A DNA stretch of 64,000 nt from Sorangiineae bacterium NIC37A_2 (GTDB taxonomy: Bacteria > Myxococcota_A > Polyangia > Polyangiales > Polyangiaceae), in assembly GCA_002085155.1 (NCBI GenBank), contig NASX01000005.1:105684-169683 (forward strand). Reading direction: 5' to 3'. Both the position numbers and the translations under genes were made by a program. This document shows positions 26,683 to 35,035 of the stretch, piece after piece. Positions within the stretch are counted from its first letter, which is position 1. Each line of letters starts with the position of its first letter. The notes below the pieces were generated by a model, which saw only the letters and a list, made by a program, of their open reading frames with translations, searched no databases and was not told the origin of the DNA.

Positions 26683-27321
26683 ATGAGCTTTCTGGGTGCC
26701 CAAAGCCGCTCTTGGAGGGTGCGCTCGCTCGTAGGAGCGGGAGCGATCGCAGGCGTCATCGCCCTCGCCGTCCCGCTTGCTCACGCTGACATCTACCAGT
26801 CCGTCGACGCCGACGGCGTGATCGTCTTCACCTCGAAACCCCGCCCTGGCGCAAAAAAGGTCGCTGTCGATACGCCCGTCGCGATGCCCAAAGATCGCAG
26901 TCCCGAGCGGCTCACCCGTTACGACGCCTACATTCGCGAGGCTGCTTCCCTCTATCAAATCCCTGAGGAGCTCGTCCGCGCCGTCATCCTCGTCGAGAGC
27001 AACTACGATCCCCGCGCCGTCTCTCGAGCTGGCGCCATTGGGCTCATGCAGCTGATGCCCGCGACCGCCGCGACCATGCTCGTCGAGGACATCTACGATC
27101 CGCGGCAGAATATCCTCGGCGGAACCCGCTATTTGCGCGTCCTCGCCAACATGTTCAACGGCGATCTCATGCTCACCATCGCCGGCTACAACGCTGGTGA
27201 AAACGCCGTCCTTCGTTACGGGGGCATTCCGCCATACCCCGAGACGCAAGGCTATGTGACCAAAGTCATCGAGAACTACCAGCGCTACCGGGAAGCCTCC
27301 CAAAAGCGCGCCGCCGAGTAG
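26683..27321 (+). CDS. lytic transglycosylase (SLT family) with N-terminal DUF4124 domain
   Basis: 212 residues from ATG at 26683, preceded by AGGAAC. A signal peptide ends near PLAHA (35). DUF4124 follows (DIYQSVDADGVIVFTSKP), then the goose-lysozyme-like SLT domain with catalytic E105 (VILVESNYDP), AIGLMQLMPATA, and the closing motifs LTIAGYNAGENAV and GGIPPYPETQGYV. It cleaves peptidoglycan between MurNAc and GlcNAc in the periplasm, forming anhydro-MurNAc. It is small for a transglycosylase, with no LysM or membrane anchor. Stand-alone, with a 522-base non-coding stretch behind it. Confidence 0.93.
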   Translation: MSFLGAQSRSWRVRSLVGAGAIAGVIALAVPLAHADIYQSVDADGVIVFTSKPRPGAKKVAVDTPVAMPKDRSPERLTRYDAYIREAASLYQIPEELVRAVILVESNYDPRAVSRAGAIGLMQLMPATAATMLVEDIYDPRQNILGGTRYLRVLANMFNGDLMLTIAGYNAGENAVLRYGGIPPYPETQGYVTKVIENYQRYREASQKRAAE

Positions 27322-27843
27322 TCTCTCCCGAGAGCTCGTCTTCGGGTCCGCCGACCGCGGTCTCCCCCGGGGCGGGAACAGCGCGCCCAATGTTTCTCGT
27401 CGTCGTCTGCGACGCTTTGGACCTCATAGGAGCCCCGATAGGGCCGCGCCGGCCCATCTAGGTGCTGAGCCTCTCGCCCCTTGAAAGGGCGGTGGTCGCG
27501 GGCGCGCGGCCCCTCAGGAACGACACCCCCCTCGTCCTCCTTGCCCACAAACTCGTGTCCTTCCGCGAGGAAACATCGCTTTTGCGCCGTCTGCCGATCA
27601 GGTGCTCGGGCGGCAACAGAAAACGAGAGCGCGCGGCCGTCCCCCCCGGTCCAGCGGCGATCAGGAGAAATATGCCTAGCGTCCGAAAAAAGAACAAAGC
27701 CCCTCACAGCTCGCAAATCTCTGAATTTGAAGCGCTTCTCCTGCAGGAGAGGACGCCAGAGCGCGCTCCGATCTTGATTGCAAATATTTCGACACAAAGA
27801 AGAAACCTCGACCAGGGAACTTAGAGCCCGAGGAGATGGCTCC
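27322..27843. other. 522-base non-coding region between transglycosylase gene and amtB
   Basis: I see no credible gene here; frames on both strands lack start signals and family similarity. It holds hairpins at 27441-27455 (GGGCCG, loop CGC, CGGCCC) and 27475-27491 (CGCCC/GGGCG), neither with a T-run, and a pair of adjoining palindromes at 27729-27750. The last 120 bases are more AT-rich than the rest and probably contain the amtB promoter. Confidence 0.6.
27729..27750. promoter_or_regulatory. two abutting palindromes upstream of amtB, candidate operator
   Basis: GAAGCGCTTC (27729-27738, perfect 10-bp palindrome) overlaps by two bases with TCTCCTGCAGGAGA (27737-27750, perfect 14-bp palindrome). 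They end 93 bases before the amtB ATG. They fit a dimeric repressor or activator site, or a small RNA hairpin; which protein binds is unknown. Confidence 0.4.
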
Positions 27844-29274
27844 ATGAGAAATAATTCACTGAAGACCTTAATCGCGCTGGGGCTCTTTTTAGCCCCGAAC
27901 CTCGCCCTGGCTGACGAAGGCCCTTCCATCAATGATTTGAAGGTTGCCACCGATACGCTCTGGGTCGTTTTTGCAGGCCTCATGGTGTTCTTCATGAACG
28001 CCGGATTCGGTCTGGTGGAGTCGGGATTTTGCCGGAAAAAGAACACCGTCAACATCCTTGCGAAGAACGTCGTCGTCTTCGCCCTCACCACACTCATCTA
28101 TTACGCCGTCGGCTTCGGCATTCAGTACGGCAACGGCAACCCCTACTTCGGAACGAGCGGCTGGTTCGTCCCCTATGACGAGGAGACCTTCTCCGCCCTT
28201 TCCTGGGCCACGGTTCCGATCCCGGTCAAGTTCTTCTTCCAGCTCGTGTTCGCTGGTACCGCCGCGACGATCGTGTCCGGCGCGGTCGCCGAGCGCATCC
28301 ACTACGGAGCATTCCTTGTCTTCAGCATCGTGATGGGCGCCGTCATCTACCCCGTCGGCGGTCACTGGATCTGGGGCGGCGGCTTCCTCGGCGAGGAAGG
28401 TATGGTCGACTTCGCTGGCTCGACCGTGGTGCACTCGGTCGGCGGCTGGGCGGCCCTCGCTGGCTGCATTTTCCTCGGACCGCGTCTCGGCAAGTACACC
28501 AAAGACGGCAAGGTCAAGGCGATCCCTGGCCACAACATGACGAGCGCCATGCTCGGCACGCTCATCCTCTGGCTCGGCTGGTTCGGGTTCAACCCGGGGT
28601 CGACCATGGGCGCGAGCTCTGACGCCATCGGTCACATCCTGCTCACCACGAACATGGCCGCTGCGGCCGGTGCTGTCGTCGGTACGGTCTACACCTGGGC
28701 CCGCGTTGGCAAGCCGGATCTCGGCCTGACCCTCAACGGCTGCCTCGCCGGCCTCGTGGCCATCACCGCTCCCTGCGCCTTCGTGACCGGCCCGATGTCG
28801 ATCCTGATCGGCGCCATCGGCGGCGTCATCGTCGTGGAAGGCGTCATCATGTTCGACAAGATCAAGATCGACGATCCCGTCGGCGCGACCAGCGTCCACC
28901 TCCTGAACGGTATCTTCGGCACCTTGGCCATCGGGCTCTTCGGTGACGTCGGTGTCGCTAAGGCCATCGCGGACGTCGACCTGGCTTCCGGCGGCCTCTT
29001 GGTCGGCGGCGGCGCGGCTCAGCTGATGATTCAGCTCAAAGGTGTGGTCGTCGTCGGCATCTATGCCTTCGCGGTCTCCTCGCTCGTCTGGTTCGTCATC
29101 AAGAAGACGATGGGTCTCCGCGTCTCGGCAGAGGACGAAGAGATGGGCCTCGACGCAGCCGAGATGGGCATGGAAGCCTATCCGGACGACTTCCCCCGCA
29201 CCGGCATTGCGGTCTCCTCGGCTCTCGAAAGCGAGACGATGGTGAGCGCTCCGAAGGAAGTTCCCGCGGAGTAA
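27844..29274 (+). CDS. amtB: ammonium transporter AmtB
   Basis: 476 residues from ATG at 27844, preceded by GAGGAGATGG; the frame runs 22 codons further upstream without a signal. A cleavable signal peptide (LIALGLFLAPNLALA) precedes eleven TM helices. Signatures: VFFMNAGFGLVESGFC, DFAGSTVVHSVGGWAAL with the first pore histidine, and SVHLLNGIFGTLA with the second. The trimeric channel moves ammonium or ammonia into the cell. The C-terminal tail is about 45 residues and acidic. A PII gene (glnK) usually follows amtB but none is here; a strong terminator follows instead. Confidence 0.96.
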   Translation: MRNNSLKTLIALGLFLAPNLALADEGPSINDLKVATDTLWVVFAGLMVFFMNAGFGLVESGFCRKKNTVNILAKNVVVFALTTLIYYAVGFGIQYGNGNPYFGTSGWFVPYDEETFSALSWATVPIPVKFFFQLVFAGTAATIVSGAVAERIHYGAFLVFSIVMGAVIYPVGGHWIWGGGFLGEEGMVDFAGSTVVHSVGGWAALAGCIFLGPRLGKYTKDGKVKAIPGHNMTSAMLGTLILWLGWFGFNPGSTMGASSDAIGHILLTTNMAAAAGAVVGTVYTWARVGKPDLGLTLNGCLAGLVAITAPCAFVTGPMSILIGAIGGVIVVEGVIMFDKIKIDDPVGATSVHLLNGIFGTLAIGLFGDVGVAKAIADVDLASGGLLVGGGAAQLMIQLKGVVVVGIYAFAVSSLVWFVIKKTMGLRVSAEDEEMGLDAAEMGMEAYPDDFPRTGIAVSSALESETMVSAPKEVPAE

Positions 29275-29300
29275 GAGCGGCAGGTTCGCCTGCAAAGTAG

Positions 29301-29337
29301 CGGGAGGAAGCGTTCGCTTCCTCCCGTTTCTCTTTTT
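29301..29337 (+). terminator. intrinsic terminator of amtB
   Basis: A perfect stem, CGGGAGGAAGC paired with GCTTCCTCCCG around GTTC (29301-29326), is followed by TTTCTCTTTTT. It starts 26 bases after the amtB stop. Confidence 0.92.
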
Positions 29338-29430
29338 GTGGCCAGGCTCGCGTTTGTGAAAGGATTTGAGACGAACGCGGCCGAGGCTTGTGGCTTCCCC
29401 CTCCGGAGAGCCAGGCGAAGAGCGCCCTCT

Positions 29431-30972
29431 CTATTTGATCCCGAAGAAGCCCTTGATCGTCTTCATGCGGCGCCGGAGAAGCACCGGGAGCTTGAGGGCG
29501 CCACCTGGACGATTCAGCTGCAGGTCCGAGAGTGTCTCACCGAGCTCGGTCAGGTTATCGTCGAAAGGAACCCAGAACGGTTCAGGTCCTCGATTCCGAT
29601 CGATCGCGATCGCCTTGGGCCGGGCGAAGGTGAGCAGTGACCAGGCGCTATTGGCGATGCCGCGCCCGGACGAGCGCCGGCCGCTCCAGGGAAGATCCGG
29701 GATGGCGCCGGTGAAGGCGTGATTGTTGATGGTCACAACGCCGACATCGAGCTCGTCGGCGAGGTTCTCTGCCCGACGAATGTCGCGCGTCCAAAGCGAA
29801 GCCGTAAGTCCATAGAGGCCGCGGTTGACGCGGCGGATCGCGTCGGCCGGACCGTCGACGGCGACGACCGGGATCACGGGCCCAAAAGTCTCCTCTCGCA
29901 CCACCCGCATCTCTTCGGTGCAGTCTGCGAGCACAGTGGGCGGCATGTATTGCCCCTCGGCCGTGCCTCCCGTGAGCAGGCGCGCGCCTCTCTCGACAGC
30001 GTCGCGAATATGCTCTTCGACGAGCGTGAGCTGTTTCTTGAGAGCGATCGGCGCGAGAGAGCCCGGTCCTCCGACGATGACCGGGGGCCGGAGGCGCTCA
30101 CAAGCGTCGGCCAGCCGAGCGGCGAGATCCGCCGCGACGCGACTATCCGCGTAGACAACCTCGATCGCTCCGCAGGCCTGCCCGGCGTTTTGGAGCGCCC
30201 AGTGCACAATGCCTGCCACGGTCCGCTCCATGTCGGCGTCCTCGAGCACGATCGCCGCATCGTTGCCGCCCATCTCTGCGCTGCACGGGATGCCGAGCTC
30301 GAAAGCGCGCGCTTCTACCCGAGCGCCGACCGCCGAAGAGCCCGTGAACACGCAGGCGTCGATCCCCGATTCGAGGAGCGCCGCGCCCACCTCGGGTCCG
30401 CCATAGGCGATCTTCAGCACGTTCTCAGGGAGCTCCGCCGCCAGCGTCTCGAGGAACCAACGACTCGAGCGTGGCGAATATTCGCTCGGCTTCACGACCA
30501 GGGCGTTACCGGTCAAAAGAGCCGGAATGACGCTCCGATAGAGGCCGGAGATGGGGAAGTTCCAAGGAGAGAGGACGCCGACGACCCCTCGAGGCAGAAG
30601 CTCGATGCGCGCAGACTTTCGGGGGAACGCCAGAGGATTCAGCGAGACGGTGCCAGCCGGGGCTCCTTCAATGACTCGAACCCAGCCGCGCACGGCGTCG
30701 AGCGGTCCGAGCGCTTCGGTGAAGAGCGCGTCGGCATGAACCTTCCCAATTTCGGCTTCAACGATCGCCATGCCTTCGGCGCGCCTCTCGAGCAGGCGCC
30801 GCGCGGCGCGCTCGAGCCTACGTCGCCTCTCGGCGAACCCTTCTCTTTGGAAGGCCTTCTGGGCGGCGCGCGCCTTCTCCACCAATTGACTCACAGAAGA
30901 CGCGTCAGTGGTCGGAACGAGAGGAAGAGCCTCGCCTGTGCGGGGATCTTGAGCTTCGAGAGCGCTAGCCAT
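29431..30972 (-). CDS. NAD(P)-dependent aldehyde dehydrogenase (GabD2-like)
   Basis: 513 residues from ATG at 30972, preceded by GGAGCG. The ALDH superfamily oxidises aldehydes to acids. Seen: cofactor motifs GVLSPWNFP (134-140) and VVKPSEYSP, FTGSSAVG, catalytic base E233 (SAEMGGND) and nucleophile C267 (NAGQACGAIEVVY), then EETFGPVIPVV. The CGAIE context after the catalytic Cys resembles the SSADH-2 (GabD2) branch, but substrate cannot be told from sequence. Convergent with amtB; divergent from the inositol-phosphate synthase gene, with 571 non-coding bases between. Confidence 0.9.
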   Translation of the reverse strand: MASALEAQDPRTGEALPLVPTTDASSVSQLVEKARAAQKAFQREGFAERRRRLERAARRLLERRAEGMAIVEAEIGKVHADALFTEALGPLDAVRGWVRVIEGAPAGTVSLNPLAFPRKSARIELLPRGVVGVLSPWNFPISGLYRSVIPALLTGNALVVKPSEYSPRSSRWFLETLAAELPENVLKIAYGGPEVGAALLESGIDACVFTGSSAVGARVEARAFELGIPCSAEMGGNDAAIVLEDADMERTVAGIVHWALQNAGQACGAIEVVYADSRVAADLAARLADACERLRPPVIVGGPGSLAPIALKKQLTLVEEHIRDAVERGARLLTGGTAEGQYMPPTVLADCTEEMRVVREETFGPVIPVVAVDGPADAIRRVNRGLYGLTASLWTRDIRRAENLADELDVGVVTINNHAFTGAIPDLPWSGRRSSGRGIANSAWSLLTFARPKAIAIDRNRGPEPFWVPFDDNLTELGETLSDLQLNRPGGALKLPVLLRRRMKTIKGFFGIK

Positions 30973-31543
30973 CGCTCCGCCTCGTAACATGGGCGCCGGT
31001 CGACACAAGAACCGAAGTGGGCGGAGCGTCGCCTCTCGAAAGTGCGCGCTCTGCTCCTCATGAACCCATCATCAAATCGAACGCGCGCGTCTCTGCTCAG
31101 CGCGCCCCGAGTGGCCCTACCAGTCGAGGAAGGCCTGTGCGCGGTCCGGAGCCCTGCTGGGGGCAGGTGCGCACTCATTTACGCGCCTCCGCGGGTCCCC
31201 ATTTGGCCTGTAAAGACCTTTTCGCGCTCCGATGGGCCGAGAAGATTTGCCGGGTCCTTTCGAAGATTTACTGGACAAACCTTTCCAATCGGTCACGAAT
31301 GGTAAAACCAATTCCGGTTGAGGCTAGACGCCCCGCCGAACTCACGTTAGGGGCGTCTCGCCCGTCCCGGTTCTGGTCCCCCGAACCGAGACAACTTCCC
31401 CCCCGGCAAAGGCGCCTTCGATAACCACCCCAAGAGCCCTGGCTCAACAGTCCGCAACAAACATCAAACGGTTATCGTCGGGAATTCGGGAAGTCCAACG
31501 AAGGTCAAAACGCAAGCCAATCGGCGCCAAACAAGAGGAACAT
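30973..31543. other. 571-base non-coding region upstream of inositol-phosphate synthase
   Basis: No supportable gene on either strand. Its first 300 bases are featureless GC-rich sequence. The second half is less GC-rich and probably contains the promoter of the inositol-phosphate synthase gene, followed by a cluster of inverted repeats (31326-31418, listed separately). No known riboswitch consensus was recognised. Confidence 0.6.
31326..31418 (+). promoter_or_regulatory. cluster of three inverted repeats in the leader of inositol-phosphate synthase
   Basis: Three elements follow one another: AGACGCCCC (31326-31334) with GGGGCGTCT (31350-31358), perfect 9-bp arms around a 15-base loop; CGGTTC (31368-31373) with GAACCG (31383-31388); and the 10-bp palindrome AAGGCGCCTT (31409-31418). 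They lie 126-218 bases before the ATG, with no T-run, so they look like leader-RNA structure or operators rather than a terminator. Confidence 0.4.
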
Positions 31544-32833
31544 ATGGGACGCGTAGGTGTAGTCATCATTGGAATTAACGGGGCAGTTGCCTCTACGTTG
31601 GTCGCGGGCGTCGCCCTCATGAAGCGAGGCCTCGCTCCGCGTCGCGCAATGCTCACGGAGCCGGACGACACGGTCACCTCGGACAAGCTCACGGACATTC
31701 TCGAGTTCGCGAAGCTCGAAGACCTCGTCTTCGCCGGCTGGGACCTGAACGACAAGAGCCTCTACGAGGCAGCCCTCGGGCACGGCGTCTTCCGCGCCGA
31801 TGAGCTCGAGCCGGTTCGTGAAGAGCTCGAAGCCCAGCGCCCCTGGCCAGCAGTGTTCTCTCGCGAGTACGCCCAGAACCTCCAGGGCCGTCACGTCGTC
31901 GGAACCGACGGCGGGCACCGTGGCCAGATCGAGGCCATCAAGAAGGACATCGAGAAGTTCAAGCAGGCGAACAACCTGCGTCGCGTTGTTCTCGTGAACC
32001 TCGCTTCCACGGAGAAGTGGATGGATCGGACCGAGGTCCACCAGACGCTCGCTGCCTTCGAGAAGGCGATCGACGAGAACAATCCGGCGATCTCCCCGAC
32101 GATGCGTTACATGTACGCAGCGAACTCGCTGGGCGTGCCCCACGCGAACTTCGCTCCGAGCCTCGCAAACGTCCCGGCTCTCGAGGAGCACGCGATCAAG
32201 AACGGCGTGCCCTACTGCGGTATGGACGGCAAGACGGGCCAGACCCTCGTGAAGACCGCGATGGCTTCGATGCTCCGCCTGCGCCGCCTCCGCGTCGACG
32301 GCTGGTACTCGGTGAACTTCCTCGGCAACAATGACGGGCTCGTGCTCGACGATCCGAAGAGCAACGAGACCAAGGTTCGTTCGAAGGCCAGCGTGCTCGA
32401 CAGCGTTGTCGGTCACAAGGTCGAGAACCACCAGGTTCACATCCACTACTACAAGCCCCGCGGCGACGCGAAAGAAGCTTGGGACAATATCGACGTCCAG
32501 GGCTTCTGTGGTCAGCCGATGCAGATGAAGATCAACTTCCTCTGCAAGGACTCGATCCTCGCAGCTCCTCTCTGCATCGACATGGTGCGCATCCTCGACG
32601 TTGCTCAGGAAGTCGGCGAAAAGGGCATCCAGACCCAGATGAGCATGTACTTCAAGTCTCCGTACACGAGCCCCGGTCAGGAGCCGGTCCACGATCTCTT
32701 CCAGCAGGAGCGCATGCTCTATGACTGGGCGCGCTCGGTGGCCGCTCGCAAGCAGAAGGCCCAGGGTCGCCCCGCCGCCACGAACGGTGGAGCAGCTGTC
32801 TTCGGCGCCGCTCAGCAGCGCAAGGACGACTGA
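31544..32833 (+). CDS. ino1: myo-inositol-1-phosphate synthase
   Basis: 429 residues from ATG at 31544, preceded by AAGAGGAACAT. The enzyme converts glucose 6-phosphate to 1L-myo-inositol 1-phosphate using bound NAD, the entry step to inositol lipids and other inositol compounds. Seen: N-terminal Rossmann start VGVVIIGINGAVASTLVAGV, GTDGGHRGQIEAI, VNLASTEKW, the NSLGVPHANFAPSLAN block, GKTGQTLVKTAMASML, NFLGNNDG and KVENHQVHIHYY with active-site lysines. Length is between the archaeal/actinobacterial short type and the eukaryotic long type. A low-complexity tail ends it. The gene is monocistronic: a long leader precedes it and a terminator follows. Confidence 0.94.
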   Translation: MGRVGVVIIGINGAVASTLVAGVALMKRGLAPRRAMLTEPDDTVTSDKLTDILEFAKLEDLVFAGWDLNDKSLYEAALGHGVFRADELEPVREELEAQRPWPAVFSREYAQNLQGRHVVGTDGGHRGQIEAIKKDIEKFKQANNLRRVVLVNLASTEKWMDRTEVHQTLAAFEKAIDENNPAISPTMRYMYAANSLGVPHANFAPSLANVPALEEHAIKNGVPYCGMDGKTGQTLVKTAMASMLRLRRLRVDGWYSVNFLGNNDGLVLDDPKSNETKVRSKASVLDSVVGHKVENHQVHIHYYKPRGDAKEAWDNIDVQGFCGQPMQMKINFLCKDSILAAPLCIDMVRILDVAQEVGEKGIQTQMSMYFKSPYTSPGQEPVHDLFQQERMLYDWARSVAARKQKAQGRPAATNGGAAVFGAAQQRKDD

Positions 32834-32869
32834 TAGAGGCCCGTCTCTCAGAACAAACCCATAGAACAA

Positions 32870-32897
32870 GGGCCGCGCCTCCTGGCGCGGCCCTTTT
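32870..32897 (+). terminator. intrinsic terminator of inositol-phosphate synthase
   Basis: GGGCCGCGCC at 32870-32879 and GGCGCGGCCC at 32884-32893 form a perfect 10-bp stem with loop TCCT, followed by TTTT. It lies 37 bases past the stop and 26 bases before the next gene. Confidence 0.9.
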
Positions 32898-32922
32898 CAC
32901 GTCAGACAAGAGAACAATCCCC

Positions 32923-34242
32923 GTGACAGCACATCTTCCCTCCGCATTGCTCAAGGACGACGCCCCCGTAAAACTCATCGACCCCGCGCGCCATCGCCTC
33001 TGGCCGATCCTCGAAACTGAGGAGAAGCAGGCCGTCGAACGCGTCCTGTCGCGAGGAGTCCTCTCCGGTAACTTCGCGCCCGAAGCGCTCGCTCTCCAGG
33101 AAGAGTTCAGCGAGTACGTCGGAGCGAAGTACGCCCTCCTCACACACTCGGGAACCAGCGCCCTGATCTTGGCTCTGGCCGCCGCTGGCATTGGTCCCGG
33201 AGATGAGGTGATCGTCCCCGCGTACACATTCGTCGCTACGGCTCAGGCGGTGCTCTCTGTGGGGGCTACGCCCGTCTTTGCTGACGTCGATCCCCGAACC
33301 GGTCTCATCGACGAACAAGAAGTCGTCCGCTGGCTCTCGCCGCGGACCAAGGCGATCATGCCGGTCCACGTTCACGGTTGCCCCTTCGACATCGATGCGC
33401 TCAAAAAGCTCGCCGACGCTCGCGGCCTGATCTTGCTGGAAGACGCAGCTCAAGCTCACGGCGCAACCTACCGGGGCAAACCTGTTGGTGCCCTCGCCGC
33501 TGGTGGCGGTTTCTCATTCCAATCGAGCAAGAACCTTGGCGCTGGCGAAGGCGGAATCTACGTCACCGGGGAGCTCGAGCGCGCTGAGCTCGCGAACCAG
33601 GTCCGGAACTTCGGCCACGATCTGAGTCTCGCCGAAGGGCGCCTGAACGACCTCCGTCGGCCCCTCGACGGCTGGCGCAGCCTGAACAGCCAGAGGCTCG
33701 GCTCGATGTACCGTGGCAACGAGATGATGGCGGCGCTCGCGCGCTCCCTGCTCAAGAAACTCCCCGCGCGCACGCGTGCCGCTCAAGAAAACGCCGCGCG
33801 CTTGAGCGCCCGTCTCGCGAAGCTCCCCGGTGTCCTACCTCCGCATGTTCCCGAGGACCGGACCACTGTGCACCACAAGTATCGGGTGCGCATCGACCGG
33901 AAGGCCGCAGGCCTCGAGGAGTTCTCGGCCACCGTCGTGCGCGATGCGCTCCTCTCCGCCCTCAAGGCCACGGGCTTCGAAGCCACGCTCTGGGAGCGCG
34001 CACCCCAAACGCATCACAAGATCTTCTCCGAAGCCAAGAACCTGCCGGAGAGCGTCCTTGAAAACTACAAGGCGCGCTTCCCGAAGACCGAAGAGCTGCT
34101 CGACGGCTCCTTCCTCCTGTTCACCCAATCGTGCCCGCTGATCGCTCAGGACGCCGAGACCGTCGACGCCTACGCCTCGGCGTTCGAGAGGTTCTGGGAG
34201 CACCGCCGAGCGATCGTCTTGAGCGCGGCGAAAGCCGGCTAA
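32923..34242 (+). CDS. DegT/DnrJ/EryC1-family PLP aminotransferase
   Basis: 439 residues from GTG at 32923. The family aminates keto sugars or keto cyclitols. Seen: HSGTSALILALAAAGIGPGDEVIVPAYTFVATAQA, ADVDPRTG, VHVHGCPFD, LEDAAQAHG with the cofactor Asp, and the Schiff-base lysine K203 in SFQSSKNLGAGEGG. The C-terminal region from about 300 resembles the glutamine:scyllo-inosose or 3-amino-hydroxybenzoate synthase-like length class more than short perosamine synthases, but substrate is open. It follows the inositol-phosphate synthase gene, yet a strong terminator separates them. Its TAA stop shares CTAA with the stop of the opposing lipoprotein gene. Confidence 0.9.
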   Translation: MTAHLPSALLKDDAPVKLIDPARHRLWPILETEEKQAVERVLSRGVLSGNFAPEALALQEEFSEYVGAKYALLTHSGTSALILALAAAGIGPGDEVIVPAYTFVATAQAVLSVGATPVFADVDPRTGLIDEQEVVRWLSPRTKAIMPVHVHGCPFDIDALKKLADARGLILLEDAAQAHGATYRGKPVGALAAGGGFSFQSSKNLGAGEGGIYVTGELERAELANQVRNFGHDLSLAEGRLNDLRRPLDGWRSLNSQRLGSMYRGNEMMAALARSLLKKLPARTRAAQENAARLSARLAKLPGVLPPHVPEDRTTVHHKYRVRIDRKAAGLEEFSATVVRDALLSALKATGFEATLWERAPQTHHKIFSEAKNLPESVLENYKARFPKTEELLDGSFLLFTQSCPLIAQDAETVDAYASAFERFWEHRRAIVLSAAKAG

Positions 34243-34991
34243 GGCCTCTTCGCGGGCGGCTCGAGGACCAAGCTCCCGTCTTTCAGGGAGCTTACGACTT
34301 TCTGGTTCAGCTTCGCGTCGAGGTCGACACACTTCTTCGACACTTCACCGCTGAAGGCGCCTTTGCATTCCTTCTTCCGGGCCACATAGGCCTCGAAGAT
34401 CGGGCGATGCGCCTTCAGCTGCTGTTCGGTGTCGTCTCCGAGATACCTCCAAGCGATCGTCGCGTATTTCGCCTTCGGCGGCACATTCAGGGTGACCTCG
34501 TTCGAGTCAAGCGTGACGCAGGAGCCGTCCAGCCGGATCGCGTCGTAGCCACCTTCCGCACCGCTGACCTGAATTCCATTCGCGTTCGGCGCGCGGTGAT
34601 AAAGAAGAACAACCTCTTCGTCGAAAGCGAGCCACTCGTCGCCGCTCGTCACACCGCCTGAGGCGTTCACTGCCTTCGTCTTGCGTGTGATGTAACCGTG
34701 GGTGAACGGCGAAGACTTCTGGAAGAGGTAGAGCGCCACGTCCGGATAAAGATCGGCGCACAGCTTCTTGACCCACTTCGGGTCCGCCGTGCACACCGGC
34801 CCGTCCCGATGACAGCTGGTCGGAATCGCGCCAGGTCCGCTCGCTTCCTCTACCTTCTCTGGTTCTTCGCTTGTCTCGGCGCTTTCGGGCTCAACGCTCT
34901 CCGGTTCGGCGGCGGGAGCCTCAGGAGCTTTCGAAGAACCGCCACAGGCGGAGAGGGAGAGAGCTAAGATGGTCAGGGAAAGAGCCCGCAT
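34239..34991 (-). CDS. lipoprotein of unknown function
   Basis: 250 residues from ATG at 34991, preceded by AGAGGAT. A lipoprotein signal (ALSLTILALSLSAC) is followed by an acidic Pro/Glu/Ser linker (about 20-52) and a domain of about 190 residues with four or more cysteines (TSCHRDGPVCTADPKW, KKLCADLYPD, GSCVTLDSNE, KKECKGAF, KKCVDLD), probably disulphide-bonded. The stretch PDVALYLFQKSSPFTHGYI is distinctive but I do not recognise the family. Convergent with the aminotransferase gene. Confidence 0.8.
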   Translation of the reverse strand: MRALSLTILALSLSACGGSSKAPEAPAAEPESVEPESAETSEEPEKVEEASGPGAIPTSCHRDGPVCTADPKWVKKLCADLYPDVALYLFQKSSPFTHGYITRKTKAVNASGGVTSGDEWLAFDEEVVLLYHRAPNANGIQVSGAEGGYDAIRLDGSCVTLDSNEVTLNVPPKAKYATIAWRYLGDDTEQQLKAHRPIFEAYVARKKECKGAFSGEVSKKCVDLDAKLNQKVVSSLKDGSLVLEPPAKRP

Positions 34992-35035
34992 ATCCTCTGC
35001 ATCGTCTCGACGCGGCGGGCCCTGTCAAGCCCGGC

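Noticed and set aside
27768..27782. Possible sigma-54 promoter before amtB (TTGCA at 27778-27782)
   Set aside because: The GG expected ten bases before the GC is CC, so the -24 element is missing.
27889..29295. A 468-codon frame antisense to amtB
   Set aside because: Low-complexity Asp/Glu/His/Arg-rich translation typical of antisense frames; amtB on the other strand is certain.
31505..32869. A 454-codon frame antisense to inositol-phosphate synthase
   Set aside because: Same reason; it covers exactly the real gene and spans its terminator region.
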